64,000 bases of DNA from a virus: positions 62,001 through 126,000 of IMG/VR virus record IMGVR_UViG_3300023179_000016, one strand, 5' to 3'. Position numbers and translations under genes: made by a program. The stretch's first letter is position 1; every line of letters begins with the position of its first letter. The notes under the pieces are model-generated. The model was not told the origin of the DNA. It searched no databases and saw only the letters and a list, made by a program, of their open reading frames with translations. Shown here piece after piece: positions 13,463 through 23,305 of the stretch.

Positions 13463-14044
13463 ATGGCTAAAACAGGCTTTGATAACGGCAGCGGATTTAA
13501 AAATGTTGGAGAAAATCTAACTAGTTCTTTTGGTAGTTTATTGTCTGCTAGACCTACAGCCAAATATGCTTCTGGTGCTCGATGTTTATTAAAAATAAAC
13601 AATAAATTGTGTGGTTTTGCGTTTGCTATTTCTTGGAGAATAACTACACAATCTACCGAAATTAACACAATAGATGATCCATTCGCATATGAACTTGCTC
13701 CTCAAAGAATTACAGTAGATGGCACTATATCTGCCTTACATATACCGGGTGAAGGTATTGGAGTTAAGTTATGGCAACCAGATTCATTAAATTTTTTATT
13801 TCAACAGTATATAACGATAGAGGTTAGAGATTCTGCCACTGATAACTTATTGTTTTTTACTGATAGAGCTATGATAGTTAGTAGACAAGAAGATATAAAA
13901 GTAGATTCTTTGGCCAATGTTCAATTAAGTTGGAGAGCAATAGGATTCAAGGATGAAAGAGAACCTAAATTGCCGGATGGACTCGACAACGGTACGCCTT
14001 TAGAAAACGCCTCTAAATTCCTTAAAAAATTAACATCATTTTAA
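13463..14044 (+). CDS. Tail-tube-fold paralogue 3
   Basis: A 193-residue protein, two bases after the previous stop. The core SGARCLLKINNKLCGFAFAI then INTIDDPFAYELAPQRITVD aligns with the tube proteins' TGANAKLKIDGK, IETMGRYE and VNYSVAG. It has about 30 extra N-terminal residues and a distinct C-terminus, so it is the most diverged of the three. A role as tube initiator or baseplate-proximal ring is plausible but inferred from the fold and order. Confidence 0.6.
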   Translation: MAKTGFDNGSGFKNVGENLTSSFGSLLSARPTAKYASGARCLLKINNKLCGFAFAISWRITTQSTEINTIDDPFAYELAPQRITVDGTISALHIPGEGIGVKLWQPDSLNFLFQQYITIEVRDSATDNLLFFTDRAMIVSRQEDIKVDSLANVQLSWRAIGFKDEREPKLPDGLDNGTPLENASKFLKKLTSF

Positions 14045-14066
14045 TATATAGTGATTTAGTTATTTT

Positions 14067-14077
14067 GGTATAATTAT
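14067..14077 (+). promoter_or_regulatory. TATAATT-type promoter before the chaperone-like genes
   Basis: GGTATAATTAT lies about 15 bases upstream of the start at 14090. GAGG follows at 14081-14084 as the ribosome binding site. Confidence 0.45.
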
Positions 14078-14089
14078 ATTGAGGTGTTT

Positions 14090-14470
14090 ATGGATTTATT
14101 GACTAAAGAACGCACAGTAGATATAAGTTGCACAGGTGAGGTAACTGGCAAAAAATATGAAGGTAGTTTTACCGTTCTGTGCTCTCTCAATATAGGTCAG
14201 AGACACGCTTTAGCGTTAGAAAAGACTAGACTTTTAGGCAATCATTCTAATCCTACAGATGACCTTATAGGTTTATCTGTTATCCTGGCTAATTTAAGAA
14301 TTAAAGTAGTCGATGGACCAGAATGGTGGAAACAAAGTAAGGGTGGATCTACATTAGAAGATGAAGAGGTCATAGTGACTCTTTTTGAAAAAATTCAAGA
14401 GGCAGAACGCTTGTGGAAAGATTCTTTGAAGCAGAAAGCACAGAAGCTACCAGAGCAAATTTCTCAATAG
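14090..14470 (+). CDS. Putative tail assembly chaperone, first part
   Basis: A 126-residue protein. The start ATG at 14090 has GAGG five bases upstream. The protein has a beta-rich N-terminus (TVDISCTGEVTGKKYEGSF) and a helical C-terminus. It lies two genes before the tape measure and overlaps the next frame by about 58 bases in the -1 register, as tail assembly chaperone pairs do. No canonical slippery heptamer was found in the overlap, so frameshifting is uncertain. The function is inferred from order and this overlap. Confidence 0.55.
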   Translation: MDLLTKERTVDISCTGEVTGKKYEGSFTVLCSLNIGQRHALALEKTRLLGNHSNPTDDLIGLSVILANLRIKVVDGPEWWKQSKGGSTLEDEEVIVTLFEKIQEAERLWKDSLKQKAQKLPEQISQ

Positions 14471-14907
14471 CAGAAGCAGTACAAAAGATAGCAGCCTATA
14501 ACGCAAGAGCTGATCTCGACAACGAGCATCAGCTTTTGCTTTTTTTACAGAGTTGGTGGTCAAATTTATATAATAAACCATTAAAAGACCCAATATTGGC
14601 CTCATATACATTAGAAGAGCTATTATATGAATTTTATGACAGATTAGAGCGGCAAAGAGCCAGAGAAGAGAACATTCAGACAGAAAATGATAGAATAGAA
14701 GAGGCCAAAGATAAAGCGGTTGAGGATTGGATCAGAGAAGAAGAGAATAAAGAATTATTAAAAGATGATCAAAAAAACACAGACGACAAACAATCAGATC
14801 CAACCAAAGACCCAGAAAATATAAAATGGATGCAAGAGCAGATAGATAAAGCCAAAAATGAGTATGGTGAAACTTTTGGTGAAGATATAATAGAAAATTT
14901 TGAATAG
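14413..14907 (+). CDS. Putative tail assembly chaperone, second part
   Basis: A 164-residue frame open from about 14389, directly before the tape measure. It could start independently at the GTG at 14413, with AGAGG about ten bases upstream, or be reached by a -1 shift from the 14090 frame. The N-terminal part is helical (IAEAVQKIAAYNARADLDNE) and the C-terminal 80 residues are highly charged (EENKELLKDDQKNTDDK). In known phages the extended chaperone form binds the tape measure; here this is inference from position. Confidence 0.5.
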   Translation: MERFFEAESTEATRANFSIAEAVQKIAAYNARADLDNEHQLLLFLQSWWSNLYNKPLKDPILASYTLEELLYEFYDRLERQRAREENIQTENDRIEEAKDKAVEDWIREEENKELLKDDQKNTDDKQSDPTKDPENIKWMQEQIDKAKNEYGETFGEDIIENFE

Positions 14908-14909
14908 TT

Positions 14910-17870
14910 ATGGCAAATAAAAAAGACGACGATTTAAGAAAAAGAATACAAGAGGCTAAAAAACCTACTCTTGGTGAGGAAGAACTCTCTAGAAGAATAG
15001 AGCAAAGTATAGAGCTTCGTGAAGCTTTAACTGCTGGTCTAGAATCTGGTCTAGGATCTGGGGATCCTAAACTTTTAAATCAAACGCTTTCTGCGATAAA
15101 CAAATCTGCTAAGGCTATTGCTAGAGATGAGCCGAGATTAGAGCTAAAACAAGCAGCCAGATTAGAGCGTCAAGGTTCTTTGATAGCATCTACAGTTCAA
15201 AGTATGTTTTCAGCAGAATCATCTAGTACACGCGGACGAATTTCGCAGATGGCTAGAAGCTCCGATATCATAAATGGTTCATTATCACTAACAGATGCTC
15301 CGTATGAAGAACTTGAAGAAAGACAAAGACAACAAGAAATTAGATTGGGTAAATTGGGTCAAAGAGCAGGTAGCGCCGCATCTGCCTTAATATTAGACCC
15401 CAACAATCCTAAATCAACTAAAATAGAACAAAAATTACAACGAACCCTACAAGAAAGAGAAGAAGTTCTTTCTAGTATGGCAGTCAATGAAGTGACATTA
15501 AAGAGAAAAAAGTCTTTAGGCTTAGACCCAGAATCTAAAATAGAAGATTTATACAAAACATCTTTTTTTGCTCAATCTTTGTTGAATGAAAATAAAATAG
15601 CGCAGAACTACGGATCAGATCAGATAAAAATTAAGGGTGAAAAACCTGGAGAAGAAATTTCTGTTAAAAAAACAGAAATAGATTCTAAATTAGTTGAAGA
15701 ATCAAAAAACTTATTAGAATCTATGAAAAAATTAGCAAAAGAAACTGATCACACTTCTGAAAGTTTTAAAAAACAAAGAGCTATAGCAGAACAACACAAA
15801 GAAAACATTGAGACACTTAGAGGAGCACAAAAAGCTAAAAGAGATTATGATGAGCAGACATACACCGATGCTGTCAGTAAAGCTCAAAAATATGCCGCTT
15901 ATGGTTCTTTTGCTAATATAGCCGGCGGAGCAGCACAAGAATTGTTTGTAAACCAAAGAAAACAAACAATGGCGAATCAGCGCGGATTTGCTCAATTTGA
16001 AAATATGAAATATGATACATATAGGGCTGCACTTTCTGGCGATGTGCAATCTATGATGATGTTGGGTCAATTTTCGGGAGCTGAAGATTTTGGTGGACAA
16101 TTGAAAGCTGGACAAACAGCTGCATTAGGACTTAAAGGAGTCGGGGCTGGGTTTGATATCAAGGCGGGAAGCGCATTAATTGGTGCTGGTGCAGCTGGTT
16201 CAGTTGGGGGTACTTTTACTGGAGCTGTTGGTCAAAGTGTCAATGTCGCGCGAGAAGGCGCGCAGATGGTCGCGGGCGGTACAGCAAATCTTATAACAAT
16301 AGGTGAAGATATAAGAAAGTCACAGTTCGGTCCTGGAGGCTCTGCCAATACCGAAAAACTTCAAGGTGCCTTCGCCAATGTAGAAACAATGAAAGCGATA
16401 ACAAAAATACCTGCTTTTCAGCAACAACAGTTACTAGATTTTTCTAGGGGAATGGGAGAAGTTGCTAGAGGTATGGGTGGTCAAGGGGAGGCATTTCTAA
16501 ACGAGTCGCTTGGGTCCAATAAGATGTTAGATAGAATGCAAAGTTTACGCATGTCTCCGGAAGAAATGACTAAAATGATGTCCTTTGGTGTAAACGAGGT
16601 CGGTAGTACATTTACAGCACAATCTGCATTTGCCGCTAGAGGCCTTGAAAAATCTGGTATAGGGACTAAAGAACAAAATCTACAGAGAATGGCCATGCTG
16701 TCTCAAGCTGGTGCCAACAATCCAGAAACTGCACTTTCAAATGTCTTAGAGGCCGCAGTGGGTAGAGGTTTTGATAATTCTAAATCTATGTCAGTTTTAG
16801 TTCAAAATACCGCAGAAATGGCAAAACAAAGTGCTACTTCTATGGCTGCAGGTTTAGATGTTACCGGCAGTATTTCTACTATATTGGCTGCCGGCGCAGA
16901 CAAAAATATGCCCAATAGAGAATTTGCACTTGAAAGATCTAGAACAGTTCAAGAAGCAATACAAGGAACTACGGCCAACACGGGGACCGATTTATTGGGT
17001 TTGATGAACACATCTACCATATCGTCGTTAACAGGACTTAGCGGCAAATCTGCGACATTTGCAGCTAAAATATCAATGTCTGAATTGAGGTCTCTAAAAG
17101 GGAAATCTAAGGGAGAAATAGAAGACTATTTTGCAGAAAGAGGCGTCGATCCAAACGAATTTGGATCTGGTGCAGTTGAAGGCATCAATCAATTGATGAA
17201 ATCTAAAGCAGAAGCATTGCTTCGCGGCAAAACTGGAATGGGTTTAGTTGCAGATTTAAGTGAAAAAGATAAAGATAAAATATTAAGTGCCTTTACAACC
17301 GGCGATCCTTCTAAGTTGGGTGGAGATAAAAGACTACAAGCGATTGTAAGTCAATTACAAGAAGGCATAGGCAGTAAAGAATTAATTAGGGGCGTTGGTG
17401 CTGGATTTATAGGAGAAAATGAACCTAATTCTAAAGCTAAAGTTGAAGGACTTAAAAAGGGCGAAGGTGGAGGAGAACTTCAAAAAGCCTTTGATGCAAT
17501 GTCTACAAGCGGCGCTGCTCAATTAACCGATGCCGCGAAAAGAGCTACTGATTCTTTAGGCAGTGCAGCAAAAGCGTTAAAAGGTTTTGCACAAATAGCT
17601 GTAAATCTTAGAGCCTCTGATTATGAAAAAATTGCAACAGACGCGGCAGCTAAAGCAGCAGGTACAGGTGAATTTTCTAAAGCAGCAAATGAGATGTTTA
17701 GTAATTCTGTTGGTAAATTTGGTGATTTTGTTCAAGAATTAACAGATTTATTAAAAACAGCAGATATATCTGGTAGAAATAGTGTTGCACCTGCAGGCGC
17801 TATAAGACAGCTAAAGAGCGCCACAGAAAAACAAAGATTTATGAAGACCTCACCGGGAGGCAAAAAATAA
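14910..17870 (+). CDS. Tape measure protein
   Basis: A 986-residue protein setting tail length and likely leaving the tube at infection. It is largely helical and rich in Ala, Gln, Lys and Glu. A hydrophobic, glycine-rich stretch at about residues 395-465 (GAAGSVGGTFTGAVGQ) may be the membrane-interacting part. By the usual rule of about 1.5 angstrom per residue it predicts a tail near 150 nm. The start is two bases after the chaperone frame, and its stop abuts the hub gene. The call rests on length, composition and position. Confidence 0.8.
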   Translation: MANKKDDDLRKRIQEAKKPTLGEEELSRRIEQSIELREALTAGLESGLGSGDPKLLNQTLSAINKSAKAIARDEPRLELKQAARLERQGSLIASTVQSMFSAESSSTRGRISQMARSSDIINGSLSLTDAPYEELEERQRQQEIRLGKLGQRAGSAASALILDPNNPKSTKIEQKLQRTLQEREEVLSSMAVNEVTLKRKKSLGLDPESKIEDLYKTSFFAQSLLNENKIAQNYGSDQIKIKGEKPGEEISVKKTEIDSKLVEESKNLLESMKKLAKETDHTSESFKKQRAIAEQHKENIETLRGAQKAKRDYDEQTYTDAVSKAQKYAAYGSFANIAGGAAQELFVNQRKQTMANQRGFAQFENMKYDTYRAALSGDVQSMMMLGQFSGAEDFGGQLKAGQTAALGLKGVGAGFDIKAGSALIGAGAAGSVGGTFTGAVGQSVNVAREGAQMVAGGTANLITIGEDIRKSQFGPGGSANTEKLQGAFANVETMKAITKIPAFQQQQLLDFSRGMGEVARGMGGQGEAFLNESLGSNKMLDRMQSLRMSPEEMTKMMSFGVNEVGSTFTAQSAFAARGLEKSGIGTKEQNLQRMAMLSQAGANNPETALSNVLEAAVGRGFDNSKSMSVLVQNTAEMAKQSATSMAAGLDVTGSISTILAAGADKNMPNREFALERSRTVQEAIQGTTANTGTDLLGLMNTSTISSLTGLSGKSATFAAKISMSELRSLKGKSKGEIEDYFAERGVDPNEFGSGAVEGINQLMKSKAEALLRGKTGMGLVADLSEKDKDKILSAFTTGDPSKLGGDKRLQAIVSQLQEGIGSKELIRGVGAGFIGENEPNSKAKVEGLKKGEGGGELQKAFDAMSTSGAAQLTDAAKRATDSLGSAAKALKGFAQIAVNLRASDYEKIATDAAAKAAGTGEFSKAANEMFSNSVGKFGDFVQELTDLLKTADISGRNSVAPAGAIRQLKSATEKQRFMKTSPGGKK

Positions 17871-19658
17871 ATGGAAAACAATTTTCATGTGGATACTCCG
17901 CATGCCGCCGTCGTTATATGGAACTATAAAGATAGACTAGGCGCCGATGGTAGCAATATATCTACAGTAGACGACACAGAGAAAGAGATAATAATAAATA
18001 CATCTGATTGTATTTCCATTGAGACGACAAAAGCAAAAGGGAATCCTCAGGGGTCTTTTAGATTTGTTTTGGCACCGTCGACAAATTGGGTCTCAGCAAT
18101 AACAGCTGGAAGTTGGTGCTGCATCTTCATGTCTACGAAAGAAATAAAACCTTGGGACTTAACTACTGCAAACGATACTCGTGAATTTAAAAAAAATAGT
18201 CTGAAGATGATAGGAAAGATAGAGTCGGTGAGAATTGAGACTCAAGTAGATCAGTCTGGCGCTAGAAGAAGTTTATACTATGTTAGTGGTGTCGATTGGG
18301 GTTGTGTTTTTAATACTAATATTTATATCGATCCAGCAATACCTGCTTCTGGTGATCCTAGTACTCAGGGGAACATTCTATTTGTAGCGTTAAGAAAACT
18401 ATTTGAAGATAAAAATAATCACATGCAGTACATATCAACTGACGATGTCATAACAGGTTTAAAAGATATTTGTGGCGTAAATCTTACAGATATAAATAAA
18501 GGCGCACAGAGTGTGGGTAAATTAGGTAAATCCGTATATGAGTTTAAGTTCCCGCAGGGACTAAAGAATTATTTGGGTTTGTCCTCTGACAAAATAATGT
18601 CTAACATAAACCTAAAGTCTGGCTCTTTACAAAAACTTCAAAATAAATATGAACCTGTAGTAGAGGCAGTGAGTGTACCCTCTGTATTAACTCTTCAGGG
18701 TCAATTTAGTCTATGGCAAGTAATGATGGAAAATTCAAATCCATCGTTAAACGAAATGTTTTGCGAAATAGATTGGGACGATGAGATGAGCGATGCGCCT
18801 AATTTTATCTTATATAAAAGAATAAAGCCTTTTTCATTTAAGGAAGGAAAGAAGTCTAATACTATATCGTCGAATATTAGATCATATTTTCAACTCGTAA
18901 AACGACACGAAATACATAATATAAATGTCGTATCTATAAATGCAGGCACAAACTCTAGAGATAAATTTAATTATGCGCAAATAAGATTTGATACTCAGCA
19001 ATTGCAGGCCCTAGACAATATAATAAGAAGAGGTCTAGAGACATTTGACGAAGTTGCATTTCAGCGAGAAGGTTTCAAAGCATTCATCGAATCGACTAAA
19101 CAACTACCGATCGTCCCTAAAAAAGATAAAAATATAACACATAAGGAGATTGGGGTTACAAAAGAAGTTGCAGCTGGATGGGTAGGTCTTCTTAGAGAAT
19201 GGTATTTTGACACACACAGAATGTTAAATGGCACCATTAATATGGTTGGTGTTTCTGAATATATGGCAGTAGGAAACAATATACAGTTTGATCTAAGTCT
19301 AATAAATCCAACCCTTAACATGACAGAAACAACCTTAAAAGGTAAAAATAAATATTATGTATTAGCTCATATAGAGTCAATATCGCATAAATTCTCTATA
19401 GAGGGGGATGGAGCTAGATCTTACATGACAAACATACAATTCTCCAGAGGTGTAATAATAGAAGGCGGAAAAGAAAACAAAAAAGGTCACGACGATAAAA
19501 ACAAATCTGAACAAAAAACCTTTATCTTAGATCAAGATGCGACTCTTATTCCGCGAGTCTATGACATAAACAGTATCAATACTGTATTGACCCAACATGA
19601 AAAAGATCCAGGTCCACCACAAACTACCATTGAAAAAGATTTAAAGGGTCAGTTGTAG
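17871..19658 (+). CDS. Baseplate hub protein (gp27/gpD-like role)
   Basis: A 595-residue protein that starts immediately after the tape measure stop and ends 4 bases before the spike gene. The N-terminus (DTPHAAVVIWNYKDRL, IETTKAKGNPQGSFRFVL) and the segment KMIGKIESVRIETQVDQSG fit the paired-barrel hub fold. Position between tape measure and spike is that of the central hub trimer. The C-terminal 60 residues are polar and probably flexible. Family call is by order and overall pattern, with no single diagnostic residue. Confidence 0.6.
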   Translation: MENNFHVDTPHAAVVIWNYKDRLGADGSNISTVDDTEKEIIINTSDCISIETTKAKGNPQGSFRFVLAPSTNWVSAITAGSWCCIFMSTKEIKPWDLTTANDTREFKKNSLKMIGKIESVRIETQVDQSGARRSLYYVSGVDWGCVFNTNIYIDPAIPASGDPSTQGNILFVALRKLFEDKNNHMQYISTDDVITGLKDICGVNLTDINKGAQSVGKLGKSVYEFKFPQGLKNYLGLSSDKIMSNINLKSGSLQKLQNKYEPVVEAVSVPSVLTLQGQFSLWQVMMENSNPSLNEMFCEIDWDDEMSDAPNFILYKRIKPFSFKEGKKSNTISSNIRSYFQLVKRHEIHNINVVSINAGTNSRDKFNYAQIRFDTQQLQALDNIIRRGLETFDEVAFQREGFKAFIESTKQLPIVPKKDKNITHKEIGVTKEVAAGWVGLLREWYFDTHRMLNGTINMVGVSEYMAVGNNIQFDLSLINPTLNMTETTLKGKNKYYVLAHIESISHKFSIEGDGARSYMTNIQFSRGVIIEGGKENKKGHDDKNKSEQKTFILDQDATLIPRVYDINSINTVLTQHEKDPGPPQTTIEKDLKGQL

Positions 19659-19662
19659 TTTT

Positions 19663-20676
19663 ATGTTATTTGATGATCCATTTGATATCGTAGATGATAG
19701 CTCTATCTGGAGAGATAGCGGCAGTTTTGTGGCCGTAGAGGATAAAGATCCGTATTTGAGAAGGGGCATCATTAAAAAAGTAATCAAAGACAACTCAACT
19801 AATAAATTAAAATTTCTTGTCGAGGTTTATCATTTAGGTCGTCAATTAGAAACTATATGCGATCTAATGTTGAGAAGCGGTGGGGTTTTTAACTATGAAG
19901 AAATAGTACCTAGGGGATACAAAATAGAAGACAAGCTAGATGAATTTGCTTCTTATAACGCAAAACCAGGGGACATGGTGATAGTTGCATCACTCAATGG
20001 GCAATTTAGAGAGGGCATCATTTTAGGTTTTATGATGCACACCTCTAGAAAAGCCACTTTAGATTATGAAAAGGGTCCACAACACATACAAGAATTTAAT
20101 GGTGTTGAGACACATATAAACGAAAATGGTGAATATAAATTAACTTTTAAAGGTCTTCAAAAAAACATAGATAAGCTAAAAGAAAAACCTACTAGTGAAG
20201 CACCTAAACCACAATATGATGATTCTATAGGCGGTTCGTATCTTAAATTTGACAAGACTGGTAGTTTTTTATTAACCGACTCTGCCAAAGAGAATCCTCA
20301 ATCTATTAATATAGATAAAACTAATGGATCATTGGTGATTACATCTGGAAAAATAGTTTTAACTATGAGCAAAAACGATGAAAAAATATCTATAAAAAAT
20401 AAAATAACAAACATTGACTCAGAGACCAGTATATCTCAAAATACAAAAGAGTTTAGCGTGTCTGCAACCGGCTCTACAAAACTAAAAAGCCCTAAAATAG
20501 CGATAGGTAACGATGGAACAGAGTTATTAGATCAGTTAGCTAAATTAATCGATGGATTAGGAAAAGTTCAACCAATATCGCCGCTTGGCCCTTGTACACC
20601 GTTACAGGCTACGCCCCAATGGGCAGAAGTAATGTCTATAAAATCTAAAATAAAAGACATAACAGGCGCTTTGTAA
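19663..20676 (+). CDS. Baseplate spike (gpV/gp5-like, OB-fold type)
   Basis: A 337-residue protein. The N-terminal half has RRGIIKKVIKDN, then DMVIVASLNGQFREGIILGF, typical of the OB-fold of baseplate spikes. The C-terminal half has short repeats suggestive of a beta-helix (SLVITSGKIVLTMSKNDEKI, FSVSATGSTKLKSPKIAIG), as in needle domains. It would pierce the outer cell layer at contraction. No lysozyme domain is present in it, unlike T4 gp5; the only lysozyme in the window is at 52812. Confidence 0.65.
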   Translation: MLFDDPFDIVDDSSIWRDSGSFVAVEDKDPYLRRGIIKKVIKDNSTNKLKFLVEVYHLGRQLETICDLMLRSGGVFNYEEIVPRGYKIEDKLDEFASYNAKPGDMVIVASLNGQFREGIILGFMMHTSRKATLDYEKGPQHIQEFNGVETHINENGEYKLTFKGLQKNIDKLKEKPTSEAPKPQYDDSIGGSYLKFDKTGSFLLTDSAKENPQSINIDKTNGSLVITSGKIVLTMSKNDEKISIKNKITNIDSETSISQNTKEFSVSATGSTKLKSPKIAIGNDGTELLDQLAKLIDGLGKVQPISPLGPCTPLQATPQWAEVMSIKSKIKDITGAL

Positions 20677-20699
20677 GATAAATGGACTAACGCAATATA

Positions 20700-20711
20700 G
20701 TTTATAATAAG
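20700..20711 (+). promoter_or_regulatory. TATAAT-type promoter in the baseplate cluster
   Basis: GTTTATAATAAG lies just before the start at 20715, in a 38-base gap of an otherwise tightly packed cluster. Confidence 0.4.
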
Positions 20712-20714
20712 TTT

Positions 20715-21662
20715 ATGTCTATACAGAATCTTGCCAACATATTAGATAACTCAGTTAAATCACTATTAAATAAATCTTCAAATACTGCTAAAGGGCCAGA
20801 TGTTGCCCAAGAAGATGTTAAAAAGACTTTAGATGATATATATTCAATTTCATCAGATGACTGGTATTCTGCTAAACCATATGGTTTTAAATTTCAATAT
20901 AAACAAAAAAATAGATATATGGTCATGTTTTTGCCAATAGGGCCTAGCAACATCAATATAAATACAAATTTTGCTACTAATATCATACCTACATTATATG
21001 GAACTGTAGAGGAACACTCGCCTGTTAGGTATTACGATATATCTATAGAAGGCACCACCGGAATGGCGCCAAAATACATTAGCCCAAAACATGTAAGCGA
21101 TCCGGCAGAGGCCAGTAAGATATCAAAAGATAGAACGACAGGTAGATCCTCCTTTACAGTAAGTAAAAATGCACTAGGCATTTTTCCTAAAACGCTCAAT
21201 CTAGTTCAACAAACCATTGATAAAGCCGCAGATATTTTAAGTTCACCTAAAACTGAACTTGGCGTCAATAACGACAATAGCGGGTATGTTGCATTTCACA
21301 ATCTATATAGATTTTTATTACTTTACAAGAAAAACATACTTGAGGAATCCGAGGAGAAAGAACCGCTAATATTCTTCAATTATAAAGATAATAATGAATA
21401 TTATGTAACTATTAAAAATTTCTCATTAAGAAGATCTGCCGAAAACCCAATGTTATATTATTACAGCATACAAATGCGTGCGTATAATCTTAGGTCAATA
21501 GGCGGCAACAAAATAGAATACGACTTAAAGAACAGAATTAAAGAATTAGGTTTAGATGGCGTCACTTCATCGTCGTTGTTTGGCGAATTTAAATCTGTAA
21601 GCAATAAGGCTAAATCTGGCATGGCTTTAATTAAAGGTGTTGGTAGATCGGTAGGTAGATAA
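20715..21662 (+). CDS. Baseplate protein of unknown type
   Basis: A 315-residue protein between spike and wedge genes. After a helical N-terminus comes a beta-rich part: YGFKFQYKQKNRYMVMFLPI, then YDISIEGTTGMAPKY. The C-terminal half has IFFNYKDNNEYYVTIKNFSL and YYYSIQMRAYNL, resembling distal-tail or hub-connector proteins. It is likely part of the inner baseplate, connecting hub and wedge. The family could not be named with confidence. Confidence 0.55.
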   Translation: MSIQNLANILDNSVKSLLNKSSNTAKGPDVAQEDVKKTLDDIYSISSDDWYSAKPYGFKFQYKQKNRYMVMFLPIGPSNININTNFATNIIPTLYGTVEEHSPVRYYDISIEGTTGMAPKYISPKHVSDPAEASKISKDRTTGRSSFTVSKNALGIFPKTLNLVQQTIDKAADILSSPKTELGVNNDNSGYVAFHNLYRFLLLYKKNILEESEEKEPLIFFNYKDNNEYYVTIKNFSLRRSAENPMLYYYSIQMRAYNLRSIGGNKIEYDLKNRIKELGLDGVTSSSLFGEFKSVSNKAKSGMALIKGVGRSVGR

Positions 21663-21665
21663 ATA

Positions 21666-23267
21666 ATGTCTACTATAAATAAAGCATATTCTGCCATTGC
21701 AGACATTAACTTATGGTATAAAAATAAGTCTAATGACGATTTAGTTTTAGCAGATATACCTAGTTTAATACCATTGAGATGGGCGTATTTTAGAGATAAT
21801 TGGGAGTTTATCAAGCAAACATTGGTAAATTCTATTAGTAGCAATGACGATCCAGATTTTTTTAATAGTCAAATAAAAGATTTTTCTAATTTTATTTATT
21901 ATCAAAGAACAATTACAGCTAAAATCAATCCGTTTTCAGATTCAAATAATTTTTATAGGTTTTACTACATATTTAATCAAATATCTGTACAGTCTATTAA
22001 CTTAAACAATGAAGAAATAAAAATAATAGAAAATGAAAAATTAAGAGTTAGCGCTTTTTCTAGAAATAATTTCATAAGTGCAAAAAACGATATAATAGAG
22101 TATAGAGATAGATTAGCAGATACATGCGGTTTAAGCGATGATGCCTACAATACTGCATTTAATAAAAGCTCTATACCTGCGCAAACAACAGCCACAATAG
22201 ACGACATAAATTTAATAAACACGCTACAGCAAAGTGTGAAAACAATAGATTTTATATTAGCAAATCTATTTGCTGTAGATGTGGCAGTAGATCCATTTGC
22301 TATTGCTAGAGCCAACGCAAATAACCCTAATATAAATATTGGTCAATATAGTTCTGGTACACTTGTTAAAATTAACTATGGTGAAAGCTTGCAATCTTTA
22401 GCTAATAGATATCTAGGCAATCCAGATAAATGGTTGGATATAGCTATAGCCAATGGCTTAAAGCCTCCATATATAGACGAAGTGGGTGAAAAATTACCGT
22501 TACTATCTAACGGAAGAGAGAATCAAATAAATCTTTCTGAAACTGATCTTAATGGTTTATTAAACATAGATAAGCTCTACATAAATCAACCCGTGTTTTT
22601 GCAGTCCTCAACTCAAGTAACTATAGATCAAAGAACTATAGTTAACATAAGACAGATACCGATATCCGGAGAGATAATATTAGAGTTAGACGGTGCTAGA
22701 GATTTAGATAAATATCAAGTAGCTGATAATGCCAGAATCAGGGTATTTAAGCCAAACACTATAAATAGTTCTTTTTATGTACTGATACCATCCAATGCAC
22801 CATTGGACACCAATAGAAAGGAAGAAGTGCCATGGTTTTTGGCAAAAAAAGCAGAAGATGAGAAAAAAGCAAGAATAGACTTCTATATCGACGACAACAA
22901 TGACCTATCCTTCGATACCAACGGTGATTTAAAACTTAATTTTGGCATAGATAACGCAATACAGGCTATAAAACTTAAACTATCTACCGAATTAGGCACA
23001 TTAAATCGCCATCCAAATTTTGGTTTAGTAAATGTCATAGGTGAAAACAGTAATAATATAAGCGGCATAAAAAAGACGTTGACTCAATCAATAGTTGATC
23101 AAATAGCTCAAGATGCCAGATTTGATAGGGTAGAACAGTTATCTGTCAGTTATTTAGTAAATAAACTTACTAATGAGGGGGTAGCTGGCTTTATCATAAA
23201 CCTTTCGGTACGCCTAGCAGGCAGTAAACAAGTAATTCCTATAAGTTTTACTATAAATAACACTTAA
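21666..23267 (+). CDS. Baseplate wedge protein: LysM-like plus gp25-like domains
   Basis: A 533-residue protein. Residues about 230-270 (VKINYGESLQSLANRYLGNP) are LysM-like, as in T4 gp53. Residues about 410-533 (DLKLNFGIDNAIQAIKLKLS, then LGTLNRHPNFG) match the gp25/gpW baseplate wedge domain, which links wedge to sheath. T4 keeps gp53 and gp25 as separate proteins, so here two wedge parts appear fused. The N-terminal 200 residues are helical and unassigned. It is followed by the gp6/J-like gene, the usual order. Confidence 0.75.
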   Translation: MSTINKAYSAIADINLWYKNKSNDDLVLADIPSLIPLRWAYFRDNWEFIKQTLVNSISSNDDPDFFNSQIKDFSNFIYYQRTITAKINPFSDSNNFYRFYYIFNQISVQSINLNNEEIKIIENEKLRVSAFSRNNFISAKNDIIEYRDRLADTCGLSDDAYNTAFNKSSIPAQTTATIDDINLINTLQQSVKTIDFILANLFAVDVAVDPFAIARANANNPNINIGQYSSGTLVKINYGESLQSLANRYLGNPDKWLDIAIANGLKPPYIDEVGEKLPLLSNGRENQINLSETDLNGLLNIDKLYINQPVFLQSSTQVTIDQRTIVNIRQIPISGEIILELDGARDLDKYQVADNARIRVFKPNTINSSFYVLIPSNAPLDTNRKEEVPWFLAKKAEDEKKARIDFYIDDNNDLSFDTNGDLKLNFGIDNAIQAIKLKLSTELGTLNRHPNFGLVNVIGENSNNISGIKKTLTQSIVDQIAQDARFDRVEQLSVSYLVNKLTNEGVAGFIINLSVRLAGSKQVIPISFTINNT

Positions 23268-23305
23268 TATGTTAAAATCATAGTATAAACTAATAAAGGG
23301 CGTTT

